Of a DNA stretch of 64,000 nucleotides, positions 12,426 to 24,974 are shown piece after piece (position 1 is the first letter of the stretch; each line of letters opens with the position of its first letter). Location of the stretch: positions 10,342,241-10,406,240 of the forward strand of contig CM049318.1 in NCBI GenBank assembly GCA_026874595.1, in the 5' to 3' direction. Below the pieces are notes generated by a model. That model searched no databases, was not told the origin of the DNA, and saw nothing but the letters and a program-made list of their open reading frames with translations. Source of the stretch: Sipunculus nudus. Its lineage: Eukaryota; Annelida; Sipuncula; Golfingiida; Sipunculidae. Position numbers and translations under genes: made by a program.

Positions 12426-14064
12426 TTTCCTAAACTCATAAATAAAACGATTTAAGTAGAGATGAAAAGATTGCTAGTTGAGATAGGTGTTTATCAAAAG
12501 AAATAAGGGTATCGAAATGACAGCTGTTCTGTGAGTTTTTCGTAATTCGGAGTGTATTCTCTGTCATGTGCAAGATCATAAGAATTAAATGTGTATCTGC
12601 CCAACAAATGTCACCTATTCGACTCAACTGTCACATGATCGGAAAGTCTGCCTGAACTCTGTAAAATTGTAACCAGTAATTTTTTTTTTATGAGTTCGTC
12701 AATCATTCACAATCATTCACAAAGAATGATTACATACTTGTATCATGTAGGATTAATTCCCATTACGTTAGCTTTGGTTTTCACATATTCAATGTCTCTT
12801 TGCATCAAGTATAATTTGAAAAATCTACTAGTCGCCCGAAAACTGTGTTTTACGACCGTCAAGTCAAATTTGAGAAAAATATATGAAGGCCAAAATTGTG
12901 TTCGTCATTATGATTCGTTGGCCATTGGTGTCCAAGAAATCGTTTCTCAATTCGTGAGAAAAAATATTCTTACCTGGTATTTAAGCTCATGACAGGATAG
13001 GGGCAAGGTCATAATGGAACTAGCGTGCCCAGGGTCGATCATGAGGTGACTTTTTATTCGCATTAATGACAACTGATGGCGGCCAAAAACCGAGAGAAAA
13101 TACCCCGCTGTAATAAAGTGATGTTTCCCCCAGCATTACTTGGTTTCATTGGATCTTGCCCAGAAGGATCAGTTTGCTCAAGGATTTCGTGGGGTAGTTT
13201 GTAAAAATCAGTAAAGTTTTATGAGATACTATTACATCCCAAGACTCTGCCCTAGAGAGCCCCGGCGTTATTATCAAACGACTAAGAGGATTTATGAAGG
13301 ACGACCGTACTGGGTATGCATGAACTACCGGACCGCAGATCTATCAATAAAATACAACGTATAATTTCATCAAATATACCGTATTATTTCCTGTTCCATG
13401 GTTTCATGGTTGTGTAATGTGAGAATAAAATGGTGTTAACATATGTTTTACTATCTTGCGCCGAACGAAACTAAAAGCCAATAATAGTGCAATATATTTA
13501 TACCTTACATTTAAGTATTTATGTTCGAAGTCCTCTAAGACTAGTCGGTGGCCCAGGGACAGCGGGGCGACTTTCTTTTGCTTTTTCACTTTGTGGAATA
13601 ATTCACAAGTGATCGTAGAAATCATGCATTTAACATTCAAAAGAATGTTAAAAAACCTCCAGGAAACATTCTTGGAAATGGCATGTTATGATATGATGAG
13701 GGTTACGACCAAGTAATTATGTTCCTGCCTGGTCCCAAACCCATGATAATGACACTCGTGAGCATTGAATAAAATAATTAAATAAACAAAAATATAATAG
13801 TAGCCCATTCCTCTGGGATATAATGCTCTACAAATTAAATACAAACAAATGTATAATGTATTATATATAAGATTTTATAGATTACGTTACTGCTTTACAG
13901 AAAACGTCGGATAATGCTTAAACTTACGGCTTTGCCATTCTTTTTCCATACCGTTCATTTTTTAAACTGCGTTGACTTTAACAGTCAGGGGCATTTTAAA
14001 ATTATGCGAGGACACACAACAATTAATAATTCAATATTTTATCAGAACCATAAAGGGTGTTAAT
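12426..14064. other. Spacer, no supported gene
   Basis: AT-rich sequence with only short open frames (longest near 12690-12992 and 13456-13716) that show no domain, signal peptide or splice-site framing. Confidence 0.5.
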
Positions 14065-14175
14065 CCCGCATGATGACCATTATCCTCCGGACTCCACCAT
14101 CCGTGCAATGGAGAGTGCCTCGTGTTAGTTATTATACTAGTAATACAATCCATGTATAATAAATAAGGTTCATAT
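14065..14175 (+). mobile_element. SINE family A, 3' fragment (copy 2)
   Basis: It carries only the 3' half of the family: TCCTCCGGACTCCACCATCC, GCAATGGAGAGTGCC and GTTAGTTATTATACTAG. The tRNA-like head is missing, consistent with 5' truncation. Confidence 0.7.
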
Positions 14176-17100
14176 TTTAAAAATAACAGCCCTTTCAAGA
14201 CGTATACTTTTTGCAGGCGCGGAAAAAGTCGAATAAATTCATCATTTAAAATTTTATTTTTATACAAGCATCTCAGTCCACGAAAACTTTGTATAAAATA
14301 GATGTACATCTTGAATTCGGTCACTTGAACATAAGGATAACGTCATGAGAAAATATATGAACAAGATAGAAAACATTCTACTATAAATGTAAGTTCATAT
14401 TCTAGTTAGGACTCTAGTATTACTTGTAAATTCCCTGTAATGACAAAGTCCCCTAGCTGTCCGATGTATCCGATGTAACCCCCATTAGGTGGGAATGACC
14501 GCTAACCCCCCCCCCCTTTTTTTTTTTTTTTTTTGGTTCCACCTGCTTCCCTGGAGTGAGCTTGGAAAGAAATATTGAACTTTAAAACATCTGTCTATAT
14601 AATCCTGGGTAGATTATTAATAAAATAATGCTATTGTTTGTTCACAGTATTTATTGTATTAATACATCTTCAGATAATAAATGCTCTCTCTCATTCTTGC
14701 TCAAGAAGTCTGCAGATGTACAAATATTTTGTTATTCTATCATTATCAGTGTCTTGCTTGTACATTTTCCTAATAGATATGATCTTGCCGATATTTTGCT
14801 TCTCCTAGCCGCTCTGTCAAATGACACTTATACACTTTTTTTACGTGGCTCCCCCGATCTACCTGAAACTATATTCAGATTAAACATTGAGCAATGCCGG
14901 AAGGGCTATGAATTAAAAAAAAATCAAATAAAACCTTCCAAATTCTTCAAGCTCTGAAGGAATGTGTTTTTTTGAAAAGCGAATTATTTGCATTTGGTTC
15001 GTTTTGTTCGATTCCGACCCGCGGCTTTTTCATTATTGAGGGAAAAGATGCCAGAGTTGCTCGATGAATCAAGGTATTAAGGTAGTTAGCTGTGATCAGT
15101 TACCTAAATGCAGCAATCTGTTAAAGAACGCAAAGGGGGTATAATGATGTGGATAGGTAAAGTCATTGAGCGGGTATAATGATATGCCACATCCCCGTGA
15201 GTATCCAGTTAAGATAACACTTTATACATGTTACAGGGCACCACAGCGAGGGAGAGGAACGGCCTAGAGAGTAGTTACTTCTATAAACGTTGATTACCAA
15301 GCACTGAGACCATCTCATTCAAAATATGAAGCAATGAAAGGAGGATTTTCTACCCGTTTCAAAGAAGCAGGCTAGACGGCACGTTGGAGATATTAAGTGT
15401 TTTCGAGTTCCCATTTCAGCAGTTTTAAATGATCTTATTTTTAATCTAAAAAGCAAAATAAGTTTAAATAATACCTGTAATTCTTTAATAATTTGAAATC
15501 TCAATATTCCGTGAAATGTTAATAAGCTATTAAAATAATAAAATGACATCTACTAAAATACTGCGGTTTGTCACCGTATAGGTGCTGTGTCTTATATTGT
15601 GAATCCTGTTTTTGCCAAATCGGTATAAAAACGTATTGGCGATCATTTTAATTAATAATTAATTATAAATTTGCATCTTGAATTGATTTTTGCCTGTTCC
15701 GGCCGCAAATGTTACTCATCAGGTTCCAACACTTTGCATCAAATACGCTAACTTAATAATCTACCAACTGTCAAAATCACATTTAATTACTCTTTCAATG
15801 TGCATGCCCACCCATAATCATTATGAAATTAGTTCCATTTTACAGATAGATTGGTAACAGCGTGCTGGAATCTAGAATTATACCAAGCCTAATATTAATC
15901 AAGACGGATTCGACTCCTCCCTATTCAGACACATATGAGACTCCATTATGTGGAATTTGTGTTTCCGCTGCCCGAAATTTGAATGGTCGACATAGTGTAA
16001 TAAAAGATTTTGACAGAGATATGATATATTTGCAAATGAAAACAAAATGTCTTTTCAATAAAAACCGCTGTTGAAATAATAATCGCAAACCCAAAATTGT
16101 TCTTCTTTCTCGGCCCGTACATTTCTGTCATATCAAGATGGATAGTAATATTTCTATCCCTTTCTTTCTGTGCATGTGTATAAATAATAATACCATTTGA
16201 AACTAGAGTCCGGTGTGAGTGAACTTTAATTACTATCTCTAATTATTTGTATGTTGCCTTCCCTGGCCAGTGATAAGTAACAGAGGCCAATACAATTAAA
16301 CGACAAAATTCTTTTTTTTTGGCTTAAAAAAATCGGCGTACACACCTACTTCAAGCCATATACCGTGCATAAGATAATGGAAATATTCAAATTAGACATA
16401 AAACTTATAACATCATCATCATCGGTCTAAACACACTGTAAACGCAAAAAAGACGTCACGATAATTCTTACATGTCAGAGTGTCTCTCACTATCCCCCTA
16501 CGTTATTCTTGTCATATTGTTTGCAATTTCCGGTACTTTGTTGTGGTGTAAATGGAAAGTAATATCATTCCCGACCCAAATTTTAATTACAAATTTTCTT
16601 TGTGTAAGACTTATAAAGAGACGTACCAGTGCTGGAGTGGTGGAGTGACGTCACGGGTGAGCCTCGCATTTCTGCTGAGTTTCTCATTAAATCAATATTA
16701 TTTGTGGTTTATTATAGAAATTCGTACATAAATTTAAACACCACAGTTAAATAAATGTCATGATGTGATTTATAATAATAATGTACATATTAACAGAGTT
16801 AATAATGAATTCCATTTGCGATCCAATAACGTATGTGCAAGCTCTAACTGTGTATACGTACAAGATGATGAGTGTGGAACAAATGTCTCGTATTTTATTT
16901 ATAAAAAAAAATGATTTATCCAACTTTTTTTAATTGTTTAATTTTCCTTTCTCTATTGATATGTGCAAAGCTCTTACTGTAGGTTTAAGGACATGGGTAT
17001 AGAATAAGTTTGATTTTTTTTATATGAAATAATTTATCCCATTTCTTTAAATTGTCATTTTTTACAATGTTACATGTGGCAGGTTTCTGTCAGTTCTTCT

Positions 17101-18474
17101 AAAGATTACATTTATAGATTTTGGTCTGAATTGATCAGAAAAATAAAATAATAATAGCATGTATAACCTTATCAGCACGCATGCGCAGGATCAATATTGT
17201 ATAATTACGTGCTACCAACATGCCTGACTGTAAGGACTTAATAGGAACCAGCACATACAGCAATCTGGCCCTCGACCTTGCGTCTCCAATAGGAAGCAAA
17301 AAGAGAGAAGGGGTAGAAAAAAAGCAAAAGCTTCTTGGATCTGCTGAGTCAAGCCGGGATCAATAAACCGCCTTTGATTAAACCATAGATGAGTTTTTAA
17401 ATGGACTCCTCCATCACCGTTATGTATCCTTACACCGAGGGCGTTTCAGCACATTATCATTCAGATCACGGGACTCTATTTTAATCTGTTTACAGACAAT
17501 TAGTATTCCTTATGAATCCGATTATTACATAATCGATACCAGTGATTACGCAGCAAGGGCTCTTAATCATTAATTATCATTTTGTTAAATTCTCTTGGAA
17601 AACCTCGTGACACCAACCGTGAAATTACCCGCCTGGTAATAATCACAAACTAAAGGATGAAAGTGATATTGTGCATGGTGTGTCGTTGTAGGGGTGTGGT
17701 TGTGTAACGAGGTGTATTGATAAAATTACAGAAGGACTGTGCGCCAGAAAGCCATCATTCTTTCATCATAGCGTCTCCTCACAAATTATACCGGCTACGA
17801 ACAAATTATAAAACAAGGGTCTACTTTGACAGGGCTCAGTCCTCCGAAACTCATCATTCCCCAATTTATTATCCACCAAACCTGCCGAATAAATTCGCGC
17901 GTGTGATGCGCCGGAAAACACTCCATCCATAATCAGTTTTTAAGGCCCGTGCACATTAATATAGCATCCGTACACAAACCCATCTCTCAGCCATAAACGG
18001 GCTAAATCACGAGTGCGATTAGGCGTAGATAATTATACAAAATACTTCCCTTTCAACATTCTCTGGCTATTTTGACTTGCTAAGTGTCGCGGAACAAAAC
18101 TCAAGTTCCTTTTTTGGTTTATTATTTATGGTTTTAGTGCTCTTTTAATTAATATATTTTATCGAGACCCCGGTACCGGCATTTATTTAATTTAATATTT
18201 CAACATAATTTGCAACAGAGAAGTTTGGGGTACGTGAAATAATTAATTGTTTCAGAGATAAAAGTTGGGTGAATGGTTGTATAGGCTCATCGGTGGAATT
18301 AGTTTCTGAGTAGTGCGAGAAATTATGAATGAATTAGCGGATGAATGAGATAGTGAATCAGCTATAATTTGGTGGTTAGATATACATGAGGGACAAACGG
18401 ACAAAGAGTGACTGATCGAGTGAGAGAAGGTACGAGGGAGAGTAGAGCTCACCTTGCCGGTATCAGCGATTCAT
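14176..18474. other. Long spacer with possible regulatory islands
   Basis: No gene is supported. A C tract joined to a T tract lies at 14505-14534. A TATAAAG at 16612-16618 and a full CRE palindrome TGACGTCA at 16646-16653 sit together. The stretch 17390-17620 is rich in homeodomain-type cores (ATAATCGAT, TTAATCATTAATTATC) and has a less random look than its surroundings, as conserved non-coding elements often do. That is only an impression without a species comparison. Confidence 0.4.
16611..16653. promoter_or_regulatory. CRE plus TATA-like pair
   Basis: TTATAAAG begins at 16611 and the 8-base CRE TGACGTCA is at 16646-16653. On the minus strand the order is CRE then TATA about 30 bases downstream, a workable core-promoter arrangement. 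No exon is recognised nearby on either strand, so this may be chance. Confidence 0.25.
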
Positions 18475-18590
18475 TATTTCATTGACTCACTCACTTATTC
18501 ATTTATTCATTTACTCATTTATTCACTTATTTATTCATTCACTCATTTATCGACTCACTCATGCATTCACTCAGTTATTCCTCACTCGCC
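18475..18590. repeat. Degenerate TCAT/ATTC simple repeat
   Basis: Runs of TCACTCACTTATTCATTTAT and variants, an imperfect tetranucleotide-type tract. Confidence 0.8.
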
Positions 18591-19562
18591 CAGCACGTTA
18601 ATCAAACTACCTTGATCAAAATACCTTGTGGAATAAGTGTCTACTGTAACTCTTTCTTGTTAAAAAATTTATTTAAACAATTCATTTTAAATTTTATCAT
18701 TTAATCTTTTGATAGTCGATGTGTGCGTGCTTTGGTTCGTAAATCGTGATTTGTAAGAACGAATAAACGAGTCATTTAAAATTCGTGAATGTTTTCGGTA
18801 TTACACTTCCATTCACTCAGTCATGAGAAGGGAGAGAGAGAGACTGATTAGGAGCTATCTTTAACTCCGTACGGTAATGGTACTAAAATTCTTGTATTAA
18901 GCATATTGCTCATCTAACTAACCCCAAGGTTAACTAACCTCGACCATTATAACACTGTTATGAGTTGCGTTTTGTCAATGCGCTAAATGTCATTATATTC
19001 TCAGGTCATTGGCCTCTAAACATCAACAGTTTTCTGGTCGCCTTTAATCTCCGCCTACCCCACTTCTAAGGGTATGCACATATAAAGAAGAACGCACAGA
19101 TGACTATTGGAGGAATATCCCGTTCTTCAGTGTGGCTGAGGAAGATGTTAAACGATTGTGTAATAATACAGCAATATGACATATTTTACATATATTACAG
19201 GTCCGGGTTATAAATGGGCATCCTTAGCATAGGGAACGGAGTGATGTTAGGTTTAACACGACGTTTCTTGACATTTTTTTTGGATGGATCAAGAGAGATT
19301 TGTAGAATGATGTGGTCGTCATTTAAGATTCACAAGCGATTTACTGTTTCCATCAGCCTTCTCTTTGTTTTATCACTTGATAATTAAAGTGATAGTTTAT
19401 CTTTAGACTTTCATTATATACTTTCTTGCCGCTGATATACGATAGTTCTATCCCTGCTTATTAGCGCAACCTACTGGATCTAAATGACACCAAGTATCCG
19501 GGTCGGTATAATCGGGTCAGTTTATTGTGTTATATTTAAACGACATTTGTAAAGCTTCTACA
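18591..19562. other. Spacer, no supported gene
   Basis: Unique-looking AT-rich sequence. A GAGAGAGAGAG tract sits near 18830-18840. Nothing coding is recognised. Confidence 0.5.
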
Positions 19563-19800
19563 GCTAGAACCCAAAGGGTTCTTCAGAGTGGACTGTGTTG
19601 GGAACCTTTTAAGGTTCCATATGGAACCTTAAAGACGGGTTTCTTTTTGGAACCTCCCTAGAGTTCTTTAATAAACCTGTAAGGTTTCATCCAATACCTC
19701 TTCAGAGGTTCTGAGAGGAACTCTTTAAGGTTCATCGAACTGAGTGAGACGTACACCTTGAAAGGTTCTTCGTGGAACCCCATGTGTAGGGTTCTTTATC
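19563..19800. repeat. Palindrome cluster built on AAGGTTC
   Basis: The core AAGGTTCCATATGGAACCTT (19611-19630) is a perfect 20-base palindrome. It overlaps a second dyad, GGAACCTT-TT-AAGGTTCC (19601-19618). Around it are further copies of the half-site in both orientations: CCCAAAGGGTTCTTC, TTGGAACCTC, AGAGGTTCTGAG, TTTAAGGTTCATC, GAAAGGTTCTTC and GTGGAACCCC. The whole could fold into a branched hairpin and resembles a small fold-back element. No open frame. Confidence 0.75.
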
Positions 19801-21717
19801 AGGTTTTTATCAGAAAATAGTCTAGGATGTCATATCATACGTTTAGGATTAATTAATCACATTAATATGTCCATATTTAAGGGAAACAGTTTTGATAAAT
19901 AATACGAAAAATATAAAAGTATTTATCATACAAAGTGAGTTACTGTAAGGATCATAGCTAAAAATTATATTTAAACTTATACCTGTAAAAATCCTTTCAT
20001 CTGAAATGAAAACATGCTTTTTATGTCTGGGTGTAACGGTTATGTACCCGTCAGTGCATCTAGTCTGTATTTAATTGCATGTTACAAAATCTGTAATACT
20101 CTACTGGCTCATTAGACCATTCATTAGACTTCGATAAAAGTGTATCACTGAGGTGACAGATAATACACCATTTCCCCTTGCCTTACTTCACGCGGTACTG
20201 TTGTTGTATTTCACTTATACTGCCGTTGTATTTCAAGCATTCTGCTGTAGTATTTCACGCAGTACTGTTGCAAGGTATATTTACGGGTTTTCCGTATCAA
20301 GACGCAAGGATAATTCTCTTTTTTATATTCACTGATTATGTTTTTATATGTGACATGAAGAAGGTATTATAAAAAATTGACAGAAACAAGATTGAATAAA
20401 CAGTGACCTCATACACACAAAAAACTCACAGTCGCCAACATTTTAAGCTTTAATGGTTGAACCGATCTAATATAATCGATTTTCAACTGATGTTGGCGTA
20501 TCATGAATGTTCCCATGTCTTTTAAACAAAATGAAAAAAAAAACCTTTCACAAGTGACATGTAAGACATTCGGTTTTCCCATTATGCTTTCGACAAAGCT
20601 TTAAGATACTGTCTAATCCTTGAGGCACTGTCATCTAACCTTTATTCTGTATAAGCTTGACGCAATGTTGTCTCAGCAGTGTCAAATCAATTTCATAGTC
20701 ATTAATACGAGGAGAACTGTGCTGGTTCTGCAGGTTACTGCAGGTTACCAACCAGCTGGTTTTATTTACAAACACAAACCTTAGATCATGTGAGACGTCT
20801 GATATTCATAACTAAAGAAGAACTGGCTAGATACTCGAAATGTTAGAGCTACTACGGTGAATATCAAGCTATACATATATAAATCCTTTACTCATAATAT
20901 GTCCCATGACCGATTTTACTCTGTGTATTATAGTCTCTTTATTTCGGACTTGCGACTCAATTGTGTGTTTTGAACGAAAGTTGGGCGCACGTGATCGCTT
21001 TTCGAGTGCTTGCTAGGAATCAATACGAATCATTCTGCGGAGGCGGCTTGGTAGCGATTGGACCCGTGGATGCAGAGAAGAAGCCAGAATCATTCTCTAA
21101 AGTTTCGCTTGACAAAGATGCTGAATCTGAAAGCTGGATTTTTTTGTTAATCTGCTGAATATGTTTATGCCCTGAGTGACGTGGGAGCGAATGCTGTTTT
21201 TAGCTGCAATAGAGGACAAGGTGAGATCATTGACCCGTTTTGAAAATTTATCAGGAACACGTGGCTTTAGGTATCAAAATAATGCTTTGTAACATCAGAT
21301 AAAATTTCCCAAAGAGAACATATATGCGTGACATTATTTAATCGGAGGTCATCTTTCAACGATGAACAAATTTTGGTTTAGATTAAGACTTTGGTATTCA
21401 TTCATGGATACCATATTCATTAACACCCGTGCGAAGTATCCACTGTAAAAACAAAATCTCGAAACAAAAAATATTCTTCTGTGGACCTTATAAATACTCT
21501 ACTTAACATTGCGAGCTGCATTTCATCTCTAATTTCTAATGTGTCAATCATTACTTGTTCCAACTGGGACAGCATGATAGGCGTGTTGTTGTGACAAGTC
21601 CCAAGGCCTGGTTAACCGAGTTGAGTTGACTGGTTAACCGAGTTAAGTTATACACAGATGATTGAAACAAGACCACGTATCAGTATTAGCTTGTGTTGTA
21701 ACCATCGAATGCAGATG

Positions 21718-21718
<1 letters not shown>
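19801..21718. other. Spacer, no supported gene
   Basis: AT-rich with short open frames only. The frame at 20961-21158 is the least random-looking but has no recognised domain. TGCAGGTTACTGCAGGTTAC near 20730 is a small direct repeat. Confidence 0.45.
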
Positions 21719-21781
<63 letters not shown>

Positions 21782-21793
21782 ATATATATATAT
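21719..21793. repeat. (TA)n microsatellite with two phase breaks
   Basis: TA dinucleotides interrupted by TATT breaks near 21739 and 21771. Confidence 0.95.
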
Positions 21794-22450
21794 CTTTGCC
21801 TCCTTGAAGTCCATAAACCTATCGTTATCCAATGTGTTCATATATAAAACAACCCACAGACATACAAAAAAAAATATCAATTTACAACATAATTGCAATG
21901 TCACGTGGAAATATGACAGAGCGGGCAACAGGGAGAAGTGTGTTGAATTTTTGATGGCGCCATACAGATTTCATTGCAAAATTGACGTCATATATACGTC
22001 AGAGTGGCCCCTGAACCAGGATACAAAAGGTTTTGCTTTTGTCTAAATGTGCACAGAGAATACAAAGCATGACAATAAACCTGCGACAGCCTGCTCAATC
22101 TGCACTAACTGCCATGCATGTTCTTGCATGCTTTAAAGCCAATATAGATCTGTCAGCGCAGCTAGTCTGTACACATACATCGAAAGCGCCGAAAAAAAAT
22201 TGTTAGTCGTATACTTGACATTGATATTCAAGTGATCAGTATTCATTTTAAAAATGCCACAATTGTAAAAAAAAATCCCGCCAACAAAATCAACAGAAGA
22301 ACTCAGATGCACGATCCAAACCAAATGTAATGTTTTTCTGAATTATAACAGACAGGAGCAGGAGTGTGGTACAAACACTCATCTTCATACACACACAAAC
22401 ACATGCACCAGGGCTGGGGAGGGGGTGATTAATACCAGCCCTCCACCGGT

Positions 22451-22452
<2 letters not shown>

Positions 22453-22515
<63 letters not shown>
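22453..22515. repeat. (TA)n microsatellite
   Basis: About 31 TA dinucleotides between CCACCGGTTAC and a repeat copy beginning TTGTTACGGGG. Confidence 0.95.
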
Positions 22516-22519
<4 letters not shown>

Positions 22520-22700
22520 ACGGGGTGCACATAATATGGCCAAAATGTCTCGTTAGTCAAGCTTGCTTTTCTAGCGAAGCGGTTTGAACGCCGGACATGT
22601 GCGCCACCGGGAAATGGTGGTTTGAAGTAATAGGGTAATTACCGCCATCTAGTTCACCAAAAGTGTGACTCCCGGGTTATTTAATCTTGTTCTGATAGTA
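22516..22700 (+). mobile_element. SINE-like repeat, family B, copy 1
   Basis: It begins GTTACGGGGTGCAC and contains GTCTCGTTAGTCAAGCTTGC and TTTCTAGCGAAGCGG, then TTTGAACGCCGGAC. A second copy lies 200 bases on. The GCGGTTTGAACGCC part resembles a polymerase III B box (GGTTCGAANCC) and CTCGTTAGTCAAGC a weak A box, so a tRNA-like origin is possible. Both copies adjoin (TA)n tracts. Confidence 0.5.
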
Positions 22701-22723
22701 GAACGCTCTTAAGAATGGTTGTG

Positions 22724-22872
22724 TTACGGGGCGCAGGTAAAGACGGACCGTATTGTCTCGCTAGTAGAGCCTGCTTTTCTAGCAAAGCGGTTCGAACGCC
22801 GGACGTGCGCCACCGACATGGATTCTTATTCTGGTTCAGTCCAGTATTTTCCCCTGAGCAAAATATCTCCGT

Positions 22873-22875
<3 letters not shown>
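22724..22875 (+). mobile_element. SINE-like repeat, family B, copy 2
   Basis: Starts GTTACGGGGCGCAGG and carries GTCTCGCTAGTAGAGCCTGC, TTTTCTAGCAAAGCGG and TTCGAACGCCGGACGTGCGC. The GGTTCGAACGCC segment here fits the B-box consensus better than copy 1, and TAGTAGAGCCTGC is A-box-like. It runs to a (TA)n tract at 22876, like copy 1's neighbour. Confidence 0.55.

Positions 22876-22947
<72 letters not shown>
22876..22947. repeat. (TA)n microsatellite
   Basis: About 36 TA dinucleotides. The Tyr-Ile runs this creates on both strands are not protein. Confidence 0.95.
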
Positions 22948-22949
<2 letters not shown>

Positions 22950-23139
22950 CAGGTGTCTCTTTTATTGTGCGTTGTTGAAATTCTGTTTCGTGTTAGGCTC
23001 AAGCCCTGCAACGGCGTGTAGGGACAAAGCGCTCGGTGTAATCCGTATTGGGTGAACCCTGGCGTCTAAAGACCCAGCGTTCGTGCTAATCTGGAATTTT
23101 CTGGGCTGTTCGCGCTCTTGGAACTTGTGTCTTGTATTG

Positions 23140-24775
23140 TTCTCGGACTCGAGTGGCCGGGATTCGGACTTGTACTCGGACTCGAGTATCCAGGGCTCGG
23201 ACTAGTACTCATGCTGGAGTGGCCGGGACTCGGACGTGAACTCGGACTCGAGTGGCCAGGACTCGGATTTGTACTCGGACTCGAGTGGCCGGGACTCGGA
23301 CCTGTACTCGGGCTCGAGTGGCCGGGACTCGGACTTGTACTCTGACTCGAGTATCCAGGGCTGGGACTTGTACTATGGCTCGAGTGGCCGAGACTCGGAC
23401 TTGTACTCTGACTCGAGTGGCCGGGACTCGGACTTGTACTCGGGCTCCAGTGGCCGGGACTCGGACTTGCACTCGGACTCGAGTGGCCAGGGCTCGGACT
23501 TGTACTCTGGCTCGAGTGGCCGAGACTCGGACCTGTACTCGTGCTCAAGTGGCCGGGACTCGGACTTGCACTCGGACTCGAGTGGCCAGGGCTCGGACTT
23601 GTACTCTGGCTCGAGTGGCCGAGACTCGGACTTGTACTCGTACTCCAGTGGCCTGGACTCGAACTTGCACTCGGACTCGAGTGGCCGGGACTCGGACTTG
23701 CACTCGGTTTCGAGTGGCCGGGACTCGGACTTGTACTCGGACTCGAGTGGCCGGGACTCGGATTTGTACTCGGACTCGAGTGGCCGGAACTCGGATTTGT
23801 ACTCGGACTCGAGTGGCCGGGACTCGGACTTGTACTCGGACTCGAGTGGCCGGGACTCGGACTTGTACTCGGACTCGAGTGGCCGGGACTCGGATTTGTA
23901 CTCGGACTCGAGTGGCCGGGACTCGGACTTGTACTCGGACTCGAGTGGCCGGGACTCGGACTTGTACTCGGACTCGAGTGGCCGGGACTCAAACTTGTAC
24001 TCGGACTCGACGGGCCGGGACTCGGACTTGTACTCGGACTCGAGTGGCCGGGACTCGGACTTGTACTCAGACTCGACGGGCCGGGACTCGGACTTGTACT
24101 CGGACTCGAGTTGCCGGGACTCGGACTTGTACTCAGACTCGAGTGGCCGGGACTCGGACTTGTACTCGGACTCGAGTGGCCGGGACTCGGACTTGTACTC
24201 GGACTCGAGTGGCCGGAACTCGGACTTGTACTCGGACTCGAATGGCCGGGACTCGGACTTGTACTCGGACTCGAGTGGCCGGGACTCGGACTTGTACTCG
24301 GACTCGAGTGGCCGGGACTCGGATTTGTACTCGGACTCGAGTGGCCGGGACTCGGACTTGTACTCGGACTCGAGTGGCCGGGACTCGGACTTGTACTCGG
24401 ACTCGAGTGGCCGGGACTCGGACTTGTACTCAGACTCGACGGGCCGGGACTCGGACTTGTACTCGGACTCGAGTGGCCGGGACTCGGACTTGTACTCAGA
24501 CTCGAGTGGCCGGGACTCGGACTTGTACTCGGACTCGAGTGGCCGGGACTCGGACTTGTACTCGGACTCGAGTGGCCGGGACTCGGACTTGTACTCGGAC
24601 TTGAGTGGCCGGGACTCGGACTTGTACTCGGACTCGAGTGACCGGGACTCGGACTTGTACTCGGACTCGAGTGGCCGGGTCTCGGACTTGTACTCAGACT
24701 CGAGTGGCCGGGACTTGGACTTGTACTCGGACTCAAGTGGCCAGGACTCGGACTTATACTCGGACTCGGACTTGC
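23140..24775. repeat. 33-bp GC-rich minisatellite, about 50 copies
   Basis: The unit reads CTCGGACTCGAGTGGCC then GGGACTCGGACTTGTA. The first ~500 bases have more variants (TATCCAGGGCTCGG, GTGGCCGAGACTCGG, CTCCAGTGG) and the later ~1000 are very uniform. Because 33 is a multiple of three, several frames stay open for hundreds of codons: [11 protein letters not shown] on plus and [11 protein letters not shown] on minus. The simultaneous openness of opposite frames, the absence of a signal peptide or splice framing and the minisatellite pattern argue against a real gene. A low-complexity repeat protein on the minus strand cannot be fully excluded. Confidence 0.93.
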
Positions 24776-24974
24776 ACTTGCATCGGACTTTGATTGTGTG
24801 GACTAGACTGTATCACTGTTGATTGGCGCATGGAAGTTTTAAAAAAGCCCCTTGCCTTAACATTCTATTTTTATTCTCTGCTCTTTTATTTATATTTATC
24901 GTAACTGATTTTTTAAATATCTAAAAGAGGTAAAAAAGTAACCTCCTCATTTATAGCTGAAAAGCTGAGATGTA

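Noticed and set aside
22826-23011. Tyr-Ile repeat frames here and at 53372, 60196 and 62309
   Set aside because: Translations of (TA)n microsatellites.
23066-24822. Very long open frames (over 500 codons) on both strands
   Set aside because: They are generated by a 33-base tandem unit; several frames are open at once and there is no start context, signal, domain or splice framing.
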